The notes under the pieces: generated by a model
What the model was told of the DNA's origin: nothing
The model's database searches: none
Seen by the model: the letters and a program-made list of their open reading frames with translations, nothing else
Translations under genes and position numbers: made by a program
Assembly: GCA_028284665.1 (NCBI GenBank)
Contig: JANQRG010000005.1
Coordinates: 17,324 to 81,323 of the forward strand
Source: Croceivirga sp.
GTDB taxonomy: Bacteria > Bacteroidota > Bacteroidia > Flavobacteriales > Flavobacteriaceae
Reading direction: 5' to 3'
Length of the DNA: 64,000 nt
Shown here: in pieces, positions 35,776 through 45,139 of the stretch
Numbering within the stretch: position 1 is the first letter of the stretch
Layout: each line of letters starts with the position of its first letter

Positions 35776-37206
35776 ATGAGGTTGAAGGGAAAGGCTATGG
35801 AAGAAAACTTTAGGGATTCAATCGCGACAGTAACAGCCGAAGGCAAAAGGGCCTGGATCTATCCTAAAAAGCCCAGTGGCAGGTATTTTGAATACCGTAA
35901 ATATGTTAGTTACGGGCTATTACTGTTTCTTTTTCTGGCGCCTTTCCTAAAGATCAATGGGAACCAGTTCCTAATGTTCAATGTACTTGAGCGCAGGTTC
36001 AATATTTTTGGTTTCCCTTTTTGGCCGCAAGACTTCCATCTTTTTGTGATCTCGATGATCGTTGGGGTCATTTTTATTGCATTGTTCACGGTAGCTTTTG
36101 GCCGGATATTTTGCGGATGGATGTGTCCCCAGACCATCTTTATGGAGATGGTGTTTCGTAGGATTGAGTATTGGATAGATGGGGATCGCGGCGCTCAAAT
36201 GCGTTTGGACAGAGCACCATGGAATGCTAAAAAGATACGGAAGCGATTGCTAAAATGGAGCATCTTTTTTTTGATATCCTTTCTTATCGCGAACGTTTTT
36301 TTGGCCTACCTGATTAGCAGCGATCAATTGTTACAATACGTTGTAGATGGACCATTGGCACATTTAGGGACCTTAGTTCCCTTACTCATCTTTACCGCGG
36401 TATTTTATTTTGTTTTTGCGTGGTTCCGGGAGCAGGTCTGTATTATTGCCTGTCCCTATGGCAGGCTACAGGGGGTGTTGTTGGATGATAAATCGGTGGT
36501 GGTGGCGTACGACCATAAACGCGGCGAGGGAACGAGCGGCAGAAAGAAATTCAGAAAAAATGAAGATCGGGAAGCCTTAGGCCATGGAGATTGTATCGAT
36601 TGTTTTCAATGCGTACATGTATGTCCCACGGGTATTGATATTCGTAACGGTACGCAATTGGAGTGTGTGAACTGCACGGCTTGTATCGATGAATGCGATC
36701 ATATCATGGAGAGCATCAACAGGCCTAAAGGACTCATCCGCTATGCCAGCGAAAGCGAAATCACCAATAAGGAACGGTTTCGGTTTACGGCAAGGATGAA
36801 GGGATATACGGGAGTACTAGCGATTTTAATAGGGGTGCTGGTGGGAATGTTGTTCCTGCGAAATGATTTGGAAGCTAATATTCTGAGGCTTCCGGGACAG
36901 CTGTATGAGCGAAAAGCCAACAACATCATTAGTAATGTGTATACCTACAAATTAGTGAATAAAACATCAAAAGATATTGACGGGGTAAGCTTTAAGCTGC
37001 TTTCCCATAACGGTACCATTACTATGGTTTCCAATCAAAGCTTTCAGGTGCCGGCAGAAGATCTGGCGGAAGGGACTTTGTTTATAGAGATCAATGGTGC
37101 TGCATTAACAGGAGATAAAGATGAGTTGAAAATTGGAGTGTATAGTGGAGAGGAGTTGATCGAAACCACGATCACCCAATTTTTAGCCCCAAGAAGTTAT
37201 AATTAA
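35776..37206 (+). CDS. ccoG: Cytochrome c oxidase accessory protein CcoG
   Basis: 476 residues (469 if started at ATG 35797, which a hairpin just upstream makes plausible). Membrane segments flank GRIFCGWMCPQTIFMEM and REQVCIIACPYGRLQGV. Two 4Fe-4S motifs follow: CIDCFQCVHVCP and CVNCTACIDEC. An immunoglobulin-like C-terminal domain ends the protein. CcoG reduces Cu(II) to Cu(I) during cbb3 oxidase assembly. In the inner membrane. Confidence 0.94.
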   Translation: MRLKGKAMEENFRDSIATVTAEGKRAWIYPKKPSGRYFEYRKYVSYGLLLFLFLAPFLKINGNQFLMFNVLERRFNIFGFPFWPQDFHLFVISMIVGVIFIALFTVAFGRIFCGWMCPQTIFMEMVFRRIEYWIDGDRGAQMRLDRAPWNAKKIRKRLLKWSIFFLISFLIANVFLAYLISSDQLLQYVVDGPLAHLGTLVPLLIFTAVFYFVFAWFREQVCIIACPYGRLQGVLLDDKSVVVAYDHKRGEGTSGRKKFRKNEDREALGHGDCIDCFQCVHVCPTGIDIRNGTQLECVNCTACIDECDHIMESINRPKGLIRYASESEITNKERFRFTARMKGYTGVLAILIGVLVGMLFLRNDLEANILRLPGQLYERKANNIISNVYTYKLVNKTSKDIDGVSFKLLSHNGTITMVSNQSFQVPAEDLAEGTLFIEINGAALTGDKDELKIGVYSGEELIETTITQFLAPRSYN

Positions 37207-37216
37207 AAATACGCAT

Positions 37217-37663
37217 ATGAAATTCAATTGGGGAACAGGTATTGTTTTAGCATTTATTATGTTCATCAGCTTTATCCTATATTTCGTCATTAGGATGAGC
37301 ACAGATGATAGCAACAATCATGAATTGGTCACAAAAGACTATTACAAGCAAGAGTTGGCCTATCAGAAAGAGATTGATGCGGAGAAAAATGCTGTGGCTT
37401 TAGGCGCCCGGTTGAAAATTCAAAAATCAGAAAAAGGCCTTATCATTCAGTTCCCTGAGAACTACAAACCCGAAGAAATCACTGGCAAAGTGTCCCTATA
37501 CCGACCGTCCAACCGGCATTTGGATGTTGACTTTCCAATAAGTTTATCCAATACACATTTGCTCATACCTGACAATCAGCTGGTAGACGGTCGATGGGAC
37601 ATTGCCATTTCCTGGGAATATAAAGGTAACAGCTTTCTGCATAAGGAAAAATTAAGCTACTGA
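37217..37663 (+). CDS. ccoH: FixH/CcoH family oxidase assembly protein
   Basis: 148 residues. One N-terminal membrane helix (GIVLAFIMFISFILYFVIRM) then the FixH pattern HELVTKDYYKQELAYQKEID and a beta-sandwich tail (VDGRWDIAISWEY). Ten nt after ccoG. Stabilises early cbb3 oxidase subcomplexes. Confidence 0.88.
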   Translation: MKFNWGTGIVLAFIMFISFILYFVIRMSTDDSNNHELVTKDYYKQELAYQKEIDAEKNAVALGARLKIQKSEKGLIIQFPENYKPEEITGKVSLYRPSNRHLDVDFPISLSNTHLLIPDNQLVDGRWDIAISWEYKGNSFLHKEKLSY

Positions 37664-37665
37664 AT

Positions 37666-38376
37666 ATGTTGCTTTCGGCCCTTGCTTTAGGTTTTTTAGG
37701 AAGTTTACACTGTCTGGGAATGTGTGGACCAATAGCGTTCATGCTTCCTTTAGATCGTGAACGTCCCGGCAAAAAGATTTCTCAGCTTTTTGTGTACCAT
37801 TTTGGCAGGATCATAGCCTACGGTCTATTGGGACTTGCCTTTGGTTTGGCCGGCAGGGGACTCCAGTTTTTTGGAGTACAGCAAAAACTGTCCATTGGGA
37901 TAGGGATCATAATGATTGTTGTCGTGCTTCTTCCAAAAACAATTTCCCTAAGATTCAGGCCGGTAGTAGGATTTCAGCGATTACTGATACAATTAAAATC
38001 CAAACTTGGTAAATCATTACAAAAAAAATCACCGGAAACTTTTCTTACCGTAGGGTTCCTAAATGGCTTTTTGCCATGTGGATTGGTTTATATTGCCCTG
38101 TTGGGAGCAATTGCCACCGGAAGTGCCTGGTATGGATGGATGTATATGGTGTTATTTGGTTTGGGAACAGTTCCTCTGATGACCTCTGCAGTTTATGCCG
38201 GAGGTTATCTGGGGAATGGTGTTAAAACCAAAATACGGAAAATGGTTCCGGTATTCGTAGTGGTTATAGCGATACTGTTCATTGTTCGCGGAATGGGTCT
38301 GGGAATTCCCTACCTTTCTCCGAAGCAGGCCTCTCAGGAAATGGTGGATACGGGTATAGAATGTCATCAACCGTGA
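37666..38376 (+). CDS. TSUP-like (TauE/SafE, DsbD_2-type) membrane protein of the cco cluster
   Basis: 236 residues, six predicted membrane segments. Motif LGSLHCLGMCGPIAFMLPLD at the start and GFLNGFLPCGLVYIALLGAI in the middle place Cys pairs in the membrane, as in DsbD-like transporters. Genes of this type commonly follow ccoH and are thought to act in copper or thiol supply to the oxidase. Two nt after ccoH. Confidence 0.82.
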   Translation: MLLSALALGFLGSLHCLGMCGPIAFMLPLDRERPGKKISQLFVYHFGRIIAYGLLGLAFGLAGRGLQFFGVQQKLSIGIGIIMIVVVLLPKTISLRFRPVVGFQRLLIQLKSKLGKSLQKKSPETFLTVGFLNGFLPCGLVYIALLGAIATGSAWYGWMYMVLFGLGTVPLMTSAVYAGGYLGNGVKTKIRKMVPVFVVVIAILFIVRGMGLGIPYLSPKQASQEMVDTGIECHQP

Positions 38377-38439
38377 TGGCTTTCAGAATTAAATTGCGTT
38401 CATTTTTACCAGGGATGCTAAAAAGAAAAAGAAAAAATA

Positions 38440-39723
38440 ATGAAAATAACATCAGTTGAAGAAGTAGTTAAGATTGTTAAATCGGGCGATCGGGTGTTCT
38501 TACAGGGAGCGGCTATGACCCCGAACGAGTTGATTGATGCGTTGTGCGAACGTCATCAGGAATTAGAAAATGTAGAACTCATCTCCATACATACGGAAGG
38601 GGGAGCGAAATACACCCAGGAGCCGTATAGCAATGCTTTCCGGTTAAATTCTTGCTTTGTTGGGGGTAACGTCAGAAAAAGCGTAAATACGCTAAAAGCG
38701 GATTATATCCCTATTTTCCTTAGTGAGATCCACAGATTGTTTTATGAGGGAATCTTCCCCTTGGATGTAGTTGTAGTACAAGTATCGCCTCCGGATAAAC
38801 ACGGCTATTGTTCTCTAGGGGTTTCGGTAGACGTTGCCTTACCGGCGGTACGATCGGGTAAAAAAATTATTGCACAGATCAATCCTTATGTGCCCAGAAC
38901 GCATGGAACAGGAATTGTTCACGTTAATGATATTGCTCTTGCCTGTGAGGTGAACCGACCCATACACGAACACGAACCACAGTCCATTTCCGAGACGGAA
39001 CACAAGATTGGAAGAAATGTGGCTACCTTAATAGAGGATGGAGCTACCCTGCAGATGGGGATCGGAAACATTCCTGATGCTGTTCTAACGAATTTGACCA
39101 ATCATAAAGATCTGGGAATCCATACGGAAATGTTCTCCGATGGTGTACTTCCGTTATTGGAAAGTGGTGTGATCACAGGAAAGCTGAAGGCTGTTAAAAG
39201 GGGTAAAATTGTAAGCTGTTTTGCTGTTGGATCCAGAAAGTTGTATGATTTTATTCATGATAATCCTATTTGTGATTTCAGGGATGCAGCATACACCAAT
39301 GATGGCGCTCGTATTCGTAGAAACCCTAAGGTCACCGCAATAAACAGTGCCATTGAAATTGATCTTACAGGGCAGGTTTGCGCAGATACCATAGGTAGCT
39401 ATCAATTTTCCGGAGTTGGTGGGCAAATGGACTTTATACGTGGGGCAGCACTTTCCAAGGGAGGGAAACCCATTTTCGCTATTAGTTCTGTTACTAAAAA
39501 AGGGGTATCCAAAATAGTCCCTTTTCTAAAGCCGGGGGCAGGTGTAACTACAACGCGCGCCCACGTGCACTACGTAGCTACTGAGTATGGGATGGTTAAT
39601 CTGTTTGGAAAGAATTTAAAGCAACGCGCCAGGGCCTTGATTTCCATAGCCCACCCGGATCACAAGGAAATGTTGGAAAAAGCCGCTTTCGAACGTTTCA
39701 ATGGAAGCTTGATCAAAAGCTAG
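38440..39723 (+). CDS. Acetyl-CoA hydrolase/transferase family CoA-transferase
   Basis: 427 residues. Two CoA-transferase domains. The catalytic Glu lies in LGIHTEMFSDGVLP; GVGGQMDFIRGA and GAGVTTTRAHVHYVATEYG are typical of the Cat1/4-hydroxybutyrate-CoA-transferase family. It would move CoA between acetyl-CoA or succinyl-CoA and short acids, useful in overflow or low-oxygen metabolism. It stands 63 nt after the cco cluster; no Fnr-like box is seen there. Confidence 0.88.
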   Translation: MKITSVEEVVKIVKSGDRVFLQGAAMTPNELIDALCERHQELENVELISIHTEGGAKYTQEPYSNAFRLNSCFVGGNVRKSVNTLKADYIPIFLSEIHRLFYEGIFPLDVVVVQVSPPDKHGYCSLGVSVDVALPAVRSGKKIIAQINPYVPRTHGTGIVHVNDIALACEVNRPIHEHEPQSISETEHKIGRNVATLIEDGATLQMGIGNIPDAVLTNLTNHKDLGIHTEMFSDGVLPLLESGVITGKLKAVKRGKIVSCFAVGSRKLYDFIHDNPICDFRDAAYTNDGARIRRNPKVTAINSAIEIDLTGQVCADTIGSYQFSGVGGQMDFIRGAALSKGGKPIFAISSVTKKGVSKIVPFLKPGAGVTTTRAHVHYVATEYGMVNLFGKNLKQRARALISIAHPDHKEMLEKAAFERFNGSLIKS

Positions 39724-39805
39724 AAGAAGAAAAAGGTGTATCCTGGTTGCCGTTATTGACTGTAAAGGATCAAATATAAACTGGAACAAAAACGATGTAA
39801 TTAGT

Positions 39806-40321
39806 ATGGCGAGACCCAAAGATAAATCCGAACTATTGGCTTTAAGCCAGGCTAACTATGATAGATTAATTGCTTTTGTAGATGGCCTTTCCAAAAAAGA
39901 GCAAGAGAAGGATTTTCCTCTGGGGACCTTAAATCGTAACATAAGGGATGTTTTCGCGCACTTGCATTACTGGCATTTACTAATGGTAGATTGGTACACT
40001 ATTGGGATGTCGGGACAAAAACCGGATATGCCCGCTAAAGGATATACGTGGAGAACGCTTCCGGCCCTTAATGCGCTTATCCAGGAACGCTATAGCAAAG
40101 TTGCGCTGGAAGATGCTAGGGGCTTATTAGAACAGTCCTTTAAAATAGTTCGGAAAATTATCGAAGCACATACGGACGAAGAGCTTTTTGCCAAGAAGAA
40201 ATATCCCTGGACAGGCTCTACCTCTTTGGGAGCCTATTTGATTTCTGCAACTTCTAGCCATTATGATTGGGCGTACAAACTTATTAAGAAGGCAAAAAAA
40301 GAGGAGGTCTTTTCTTCTTAG
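39806..40321 (+). CDS. ClbS/DfsB family four-helix-bundle protein
   Basis: 171 residues. Begins MARPKDKSELLALSQANYDR and contains FAHLHYWHLLMVDWY and SATSSHYDWAYKLIKKAKK, the helices of the ClbS/DfsB family of DinB-like proteins. ClbS protects against colibactin-type genotoxins by opening the cyclopropane; most homologues are untested. The last eight codons overlap a terminator acting on the opposite strand. Confidence 0.88.
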   Translation: MARPKDKSELLALSQANYDRLIAFVDGLSKKEQEKDFPLGTLNRNIRDVFAHLHYWHLLMVDWYTIGMSGQKPDMPAKGYTWRTLPALNALIQERYSKVALEDARGLLEQSFKIVRKIIEAHTDEELFAKKKYPWTGSTSLGAYLISATSSHYDWAYKLIKKAKKEEVFSS

Positions 40322-40330
40322 ACCTCCTCT
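40294..40330 (-). terminator. Intrinsic terminator of the CBS gene, inside the end of the ClbS gene
   Basis: Stem GAGGAGGTC (40301-40309) with GACCTCCTC (40321-40329), 11-nt loop, followed on the minus strand by seven T (complement of A 40294-40300). On the plus strand there is no T run. The stem covers the last codons and stop of the plus-strand ClbS-like gene. Confidence 0.85.
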
Positions 40331-40395
40331 CCTAACAAATCAAATCTCAAACCAACTGTCCATCAATCAGCCAGTCCGTGGAACAAGTGAATGCT

Positions 40396-40815
40396 TTAAT
40401 ATTGCTCTATCAGATAGCGGATCAAATCCGTTGTGGTAACAATACCCACAAGTTTTCCTTCTTCTACCACTGGTAAAGCGTGAAATTCTTTTAAGGCCAG
40501 GAATTGTGCTACTTCTTTAATTGTTGCCGTGGGAGGCACGCTCACCACATCTTTTACCATAACCTGTTCAATAGAGAACATGTTGTAGACCATAGTGTCC
40601 ACCTCAAATTCGTCCTCATCTATAGCGTCCGCAAAGCTTATACGCATCAAGTCGGTATAGCTGAGCATGCCCAGAATAGTATCGCCCCGTACCACGGGAA
40701 TGTGTCGTATACGATGCTTTTTGAAAAGTTCTTCTGCGGAAACAAGATCATCTTGGGTAGTGATGGTCACTACCTTTTGGGTCATTATCTGAGATATAGG
40801 AACACGTTTTTTCAT
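40396..40815 (-). CDS. CBS-domain protein (two CBS repeats)
   Basis: 139 residues, two CBS motifs: ISQIMTQKVVTITTQDDLVS with HIPVVRGDTILGMLSYTDLM, then VMVKDVVSVPPTATIKEVAQ with LPVVEEGKLVGIVTTTDLI. Such stand-alone pairs bind adenine nucleotides. Preceded by an Fnr-like box; one of several nucleotide-sensor-type proteins in this region. Confidence 0.88.
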   Translation of the reverse strand: MKKRVPISQIMTQKVVTITTQDDLVSAEELFKKHRIRHIPVVRGDTILGMLSYTDLMRISFADAIDEDEFEVDTMVYNMFSIEQVMVKDVVSVPPTATIKEVAQFLALKEFHALPVVEEGKLVGIVTTTDLIRYLIEQY

Positions 40816-40839
40816 GATACTGGCTTTTAAATTCCTTCT

Positions 40840-40882
40840 TCAAGGTACGTTGCTTATTCGGGTATAAACATGATAAAAGTCA
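40840..40882 (-). promoter_or_regulatory. Fnr-like box for the CBS gene
   Basis: TGATAAAAGTCA at 40871-40882. Reading leftwards, TACCTTG lies at 40847-40841, 23 nt away; it resembles TAnnTTTG but with weaker fit than the other seven. Predicted start near 40835, 20 nt before the ATG at 40815. Confidence 0.6.
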
Positions 40883-40895
40883 GGCGGTAATAACC

Positions 40896-40917
40896 AAAAA
40901 GGGGGCTACCAGCCCCC
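40896..40917 (-). terminator. Intrinsic terminator of the hemN-usp operon
   Basis: GGGGGCT (40901-40907) pairs with AGCCCCC (40911-40917), 3-nt loop, followed on the minus strand by five T (A 40896-40900). It lies 14 nt after the Usp stop and separates this operon from the Fnr-like promoter of the CBS gene. Confidence 0.88.
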
Positions 40918-40930
40918 ACTAAAAAGTTGG

Positions 40931-41752
40931 TTAAATCTTAAAGGTCACTACAGGGATCTTACTGTGGTTGGCAATATCTTCACCAATACTACCCATAAAG
41001 AAGTGCGATAGCCCATGTCTGCCGTGGGTAGGAATACCGATCAAGTCTGCGACGCTGTTCTCAGCATAATTGAGTACACCTTTTTCAACAGTATAATCAT
41101 TATAAATATCCACTTCCAGGCCTAAATTGGCCTTATCCAAAAACTTTGAAATATGTGTATAGGCATCTCCGGTACTTAGAAAAGCATCCGCAGGTGTATT
41201 GATGTATACCATCTTTAACTCGGCACCAAGCAATTTGGCAAAAGCAACTGCCTTTTTTGCAGCTTCGGTACTTTCTTCTTTAAAATCGCAGGCAAATACA
41301 AACCTTTCGGCTTTAAAATCGTCCACATCGCCTTTAACTACCAAAACCGGGATTTCAGAATTGCGCACTACACGTTCGGTGTTGGAACCAATGAAAATCT
41401 CTTGAAGTCCATCAACACCGTGCGATCCCATAACAATTAAGTCGACATTGTGTTTTTCCGCCAGCTCGCTAACCTCACTAAATACCTTGTAATGCTTGAT
41501 AATAGGGGTGACATTAACCCCTTCCAGGTAGGGTTTGTCCAGGAACTCCCCAAAACGTTTTTCGGTCAATTTAATTAGATGCACGACATGTTCCTGGGGA
41601 ATGTATTCTGTACCACTCATGATCGCTGGAGACAACTCCAACATATGTAGTACATACAACTCGGCATTGTTTTTTGCAGCCAGTTTAGCGGCCACTTTTA
41701 ATGCAATTTCGGACTGTTCGGAAAAATCTATGGGAACAATAATACTTTTCAT
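40931..41752 (-). CDS. Universal stress protein, tandem UspA domains
   Basis: 273 residues. Domain 1: IIVPIDFSEQSEIALKVAAK and GSHGVDGLQEIFIGSNTERV (nucleotide-binding loop). Domain 2: FVFACDFKEESTEAAKKAVA and GIPTHGRHGLSHFFMGSIGE, also a clear ATP-type loop. The gene starts 17 nt after the hemN stop, so it is transcribed with hemN from the Fnr-like promoter. Confidence 0.9.
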   Translation of the reverse strand: MKSIIVPIDFSEQSEIALKVAAKLAAKNNAELYVLHMLELSPAIMSGTEYIPQEHVVHLIKLTEKRFGEFLDKPYLEGVNVTPIIKHYKVFSEVSELAEKHNVDLIVMGSHGVDGLQEIFIGSNTERVVRNSEIPVLVVKGDVDDFKAERFVFACDFKEESTEAAKKAVAFAKLLGAELKMVYINTPADAFLSTGDAYTHISKFLDKANLGLEVDIYNDYTVEKGVLNYAENSVADLIGIPTHGRHGLSHFFMGSIGEDIANHSKIPVVTFKI

Positions 41753-41769
41753 TTTATTAAGATTTTGGG

Positions 41770-43128
41770 TTATACTGTCATTGAAAATAATCGGGTGTCC
41801 GGTTGTTTCCGTTGTAACCTAAGGTCAAAGGCCATACTGACGTTTCTAATAAATGGACGCCCTTTTTGGGTAACCATAATACGGTTTGCATCAATGTTGA
41901 CCAGTCCATCATGCTCTAATTCCCTCAAATTATCAAGAATTTGTTCAAAATTCAGGATAGCTCTCTGCTCTTCTTCCCATGATGTTTCAAAACGGCACAT
42001 CAAGTTCAAAATATGTTTTCGGATCAGTTGATCTTCCGTATTGAGCAAATGTCCGCGAAACACCGGAATAATGTTTTGTGCAACCAAATGCTGGTATTCT
42101 TCAATATTTTTGACGTTTTGGGCAAAACCGTACCAGCTGTCGCCAATGCTTGAAACTCCCAGGCCAATCATCATTTGTGTCCTAAATGGCGTGTATCCCA
42201 TGAAATTTCTATGGAGACTTCCCTTTTCCACTGCTTTGGACAGTGCATCTGTAGGAAGTGCAAAATGGTCCATACCAATATCCTGATACCCCATATCGGT
42301 TAAGATTTGCTTGCCCGTCTCTTGTTGTAGTTTTTTATTTTCTGCAGATGGGAGATCTTCATCGCGATAGCCGCGTTGCCCGTTACCACTCCTCCAGGGG
42401 ACGTGGGCATAACTGTACAAGGCAATGCGGTCTGGCATAAGCTGAGAAGTAAGCCTCAGTGTTTGCTCAACATCCTTCCTGGTTTGAAAAGGAAGACCGT
42501 AAACAAGGTCATGACCTACCGAAGTGTAACCAATTTCTCTGGCAGCGGCGGTAACGGCCTCCACCTTCTCAAAAGGTTGTACCCTATTGATGGCTGATTG
42601 TACCTTAGGGTTATAGTCCTGAACACCAAAACAAACCCTCTCGAAACCAACAGCGTACAATGCCTGTAAATGTGCAGTGGTCGTATTGTTCGGGTGGCCT
42701 TCAAAGCTCAGCTGCGCCTCCTCGTCCAAATGGGCAAATCGTAAAATACCTTCTACCAAATGAACAAGGTTTTCCGGCGAAAAGAACGTTGGGGTACCTC
42801 CTCCCAAATGGAGTTCCTTAATGGTAGGCTTTGTCCCAAACAGATCGCGGTACAGGTTCCACTCCTGTAGCACTGCGTTGATATAAGGCTTTTCTACCTC
42901 ATGTCGTTTGGTTATTCGTTTGTGACAGCCACAAAAGGTACACATACTTTCACAAAAGGGCAGATGAATATAAAGGCTTATTCCATCTCCTTTACTTTCT
43001 CTAAAGCTCCGGGCCACGCTTTCCTTCCACTTTTGGCCGGAAAAATGATCCAAATCCCAATATGGCACGGTGGGATAACTGGTATAACGTGGCCCGGGGA
43101 TATTATACTTCTGGGTGAGATCGCACAT
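41770..43128 (-). CDS. hemN: Oxygen-independent coproporphyrinogen III dehydrogenase
   Basis: About 452 residues from ATG 43128 (MCDLTQKYNIPGPRYTSYPT); in-frame sequence further upstream covers the promoter and is not coding. Radical-SAM Cys triad in HLPFCESMCTFCGC, then ELHLGGGTPTFF and GHDLVYGLPFQT. It converts coproporphyrinogen III to protoporphyrinogen IX without oxygen, supplying heme when oxygen is low. Preceded by an Fnr-like box, as in many bacteria where Fnr controls hemN. Confidence 0.95.
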   Translation of the reverse strand: MCDLTQKYNIPGPRYTSYPTVPYWDLDHFSGQKWKESVARSFRESKGDGISLYIHLPFCESMCTFCGCHKRITKRHEVEKPYINAVLQEWNLYRDLFGTKPTIKELHLGGGTPTFFSPENLVHLVEGILRFAHLDEEAQLSFEGHPNNTTTAHLQALYAVGFERVCFGVQDYNPKVQSAINRVQPFEKVEAVTAAAREIGYTSVGHDLVYGLPFQTRKDVEQTLRLTSQLMPDRIALYSYAHVPWRSGNGQRGYRDEDLPSAENKKLQQETGKQILTDMGYQDIGMDHFALPTDALSKAVEKGSLHRNFMGYTPFRTQMMIGLGVSSIGDSWYGFAQNVKNIEEYQHLVAQNIIPVFRGHLLNTEDQLIRKHILNLMCRFETSWEEEQRAILNFEQILDNLRELEHDGLVNIDANRIMVTQKGRPFIRNVSMAFDLRLQRKQPDTRLFSMTV

Positions 43129-43158
43129 GCTTGTCGTAATTCGCTTAATCTGTGCTTT

Positions 43159-43201
43159 CGAAATTACGCGGGTTATAGCATAAAAAATATGATAAATGTC
43201 A
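43159..43201 (-). promoter_or_regulatory. Fnr-like box and -7 element for hemN
   Basis: TGATAAATGTCA at 43190-43201 (same sequence as the ccoS box), 23 nt, then TAATTTCG (43166-43159, 7/8). Predicted start near 43154, 26 nt before the ATG at 43128. Confidence 0.78.
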
Positions 43202-43229
43202 TATGCCCCTGCCCAGGAAAGGACAAGTC

Positions 43230-43272
43230 TGACAATTATCATATTTTTAGGATAGGGCAATGTATAAGTTTG
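43230..43272 (+). promoter_or_regulatory. Fnr-like box and -7 element for the GCS2-CBS gene
   Basis: TGACAATTATCA at 43230-43241, 23 nt, then TAAGTTTG (43265-43272, perfect match to TAnnTTTG). Predicted start near 43277, which excludes the in-frame ATG at 43274 and favours ATG 43292. Confidence 0.78.
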
Positions 43273-43291
43273 TGTGTTAAGTACTGTCCTT

Positions 43292-45139
43292 ATGGGAGAA
43301 ATGATTACCAAAACAAAGGCGGACATTGAAGAACGTATGGCCTTTGTTCAACATTTGATAAATGATGTTAAAGCACTGGAACTCCTCCTGCAGAATGATC
43401 AATTTGAGAACGATATTGTCCGAATAGGGGCAGAGCAGGAGCTTTGCCTTATAGATGAACATAGCCGGCCTTTCGGGATCAATCTTAAGCTCCTTGAGAC
43501 CATTAATGATCCCCATTTTACCACAGAGTTAGCCAATTACAACATCGAAATTAATCTTGATCCTTACGAGCTGACCGGGAATTGCTTCACAAAGGTTGAA
43601 ACGCAGCTTTTAGAGCTTTTGGAAAAGGCGGGAAACAAGATTAAGGCGCTTAATGGAAATTTGCTCTTAACCGGAATATTACCTACCATTAGTAAAAAGG
43701 AGGTGGGGATTGATCATCTTACCCCCATACCGCGCTATTTTGCCCTGAACGATATGTTAAAAACGTATAAAGGGGATGATTTTAGCCTCAAAATAAGGGG
43801 AGTGGACGAATTATTTCTCAAACATGATTGCGTAATGTTTGAGGCCTGTAATACCAGTTTCCAACTGCACCTTCAAATTCCTTCCGATGATTTTGTAAAG
43901 AGTTATAACTGGGCGCAGGCAATTGCCGGTCCGGTACTATCGGTCTGTTGCAACTCTCCTATGCTTATGGGAAGGGAATTGTGGAAGGAAACACGAATAG
44001 CGCTTTTTCAACAGAGTTTGGATACCCGGAAAACAGCTTTTTCCCTCAAGAATCAGACTCCAAGGGTAGGGTTTGGGGATCATTGGGAAACAGGCTCGGT
44101 TGCCGAGATATTTAAACAAGATATTTCCAAGCATCGGGTATTGTTGACAAAACCTATTACGGAAGATGCTTTGGAACAATTAAAAGACGGAAAAATTCCC
44201 GAACTTCACGCCCTCCGTTTGCATAATGGCACCGTTTATCGTTGGAATCGTCCTTGTTACGGTATTGGAAATGGCAAACCACATCTTCGGATTGAAAACA
44301 GGTATATCCCTTCAGGTCCTTCCGTAGCTGATGAAATGGCCAATTTTGCTTTCTGGATAGGCCTTATGAAAGGGAGGCCCAAAAAGTATGATAATATGCC
44401 CGACGTAATGGATTTTAAAGTGGCAAAGACGAATTTTATCAAGGCGGCCCGTTCCGGTAAAGAAACACTTTTCCACTGGGAGGGTGAGCCATTTAGTGCC
44501 AAAAAACTCATAACCAATAAACTACTTCCCATTGCTTATGAAGGCTTACATTCCGTTGGTGTAAATAAGGAGGATACGGAACGATTACTGGGAATAATTG
44601 AACAACGCACTCGGGGTAGGGCAGGAGAGCAATGGCAGGTAAACAATTTTAGGGCACTTAAGAAAAGATTCAAAACGGATAAATCCCTTGTTCTTTTGAC
44701 CAAAGCCATTGAAGAAAATCAACGCTCCGGGCACCCTGTTCATAAATGGCCGGATATTGCGATAGAAAAGATTACCCGGCAACCACAGTTGGTTAAAGAG
44801 ATTATGACTACCCATTTATTACGATTACAGGAAGATGATTATGTGAACATGGCAGAAGCCATTATGGAATGGAATAATATTCATCACGTCCCGGTAGAGA
44901 ATGAGCAGGGAGAACTCACAGGCCTGTTAACCTGGAGTTATCTGCAATCGAAAGCACAGGAAGTGGATTTTGCAAAGACCAAGGTAGCTGAAATCATGAT
45001 CAAAGAGGTAATTACAATTTCGCCGATTGCTGAGATCTCGGAAGCTAAAAAGCTAATGGCAGACAAAGGAATAGGCTGCCTTCCGGTATGTGAACAAAAT
45101 ACAATGGTAGGGATAATTAGTAAAACCGACCTATCCTGA
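43292..45139 (+). CDS. GCS2-type carboxylate-amine ligase fused to two CBS domains
   Basis: About 615 residues. The ATG at 43292 follows the predicted transcript start; ATG 43301 is also possible. Residues about 40-420 are a glutamate-cysteine-ligase type 2 fold: RIGAEQELCLID (metal and ATP Glu residues), ELANYNIEINLDPYELTG, HLQIPSDDF, GKPHLRIENRYIPSGPS. Residues about 490-615 are two CBS repeats (IMTTHLLRLQEDDYVNMAEA; IMIKEVITISPIAEISEAKK) that would sense adenine nucleotides. GCS2 enzymes join the gamma-carboxyl of glutamate, or a related acid, to an amine. The next gene overlaps by 1 nt. True glutathione synthesis is not implied: no GshB is present here. Confidence 0.85.
   Translation: MGEMITKTKADIEERMAFVQHLINDVKALELLLQNDQFENDIVRIGAEQELCLIDEHSRPFGINLKLLETINDPHFTTELANYNIEINLDPYELTGNCFTKVETQLLELLEKAGNKIKALNGNLLLTGILPTISKKEVGIDHLTPIPRYFALNDMLKTYKGDDFSLKIRGVDELFLKHDCVMFEACNTSFQLHLQIPSDDFVKSYNWAQAIAGPVLSVCCNSPMLMGRELWKETRIALFQQSLDTRKTAFSLKNQTPRVGFGDHWETGSVAEIFKQDISKHRVLLTKPITEDALEQLKDGKIPELHALRLHNGTVYRWNRPCYGIGNGKPHLRIENRYIPSGPSVADEMANFAFWIGLMKGRPKKYDNMPDVMDFKVAKTNFIKAARSGKETLFHWEGEPFSAKKLITNKLLPIAYEGLHSVGVNKEDTERLLGIIEQRTRGRAGEQWQVNNFRALKKRFKTDKSLVLLTKAIEENQRSGHPVHKWPDIAIEKITRQPQLVKEIMTTHLLRLQEDDYVNMAEAIMEWNNIHHVPVENEQGELTGLLTWSYLQSKAQEVDFAKTKVAEIMIKEVITISPIAEISEAKKLMADKGIGCLPVCEQNTMVGIISKTDLS

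Noticed and set aside
43274..43291. ATG 43274 as start of the GCS2-CBS gene
   Set aside because: It lies upstream of the transcript start predicted from the perfect -7 element at 43265-43272.
41770..43326. Longer hemN start upstream of 43128
   Set aside because: The extra residues have no family match and cover both Fnr-like promoters.
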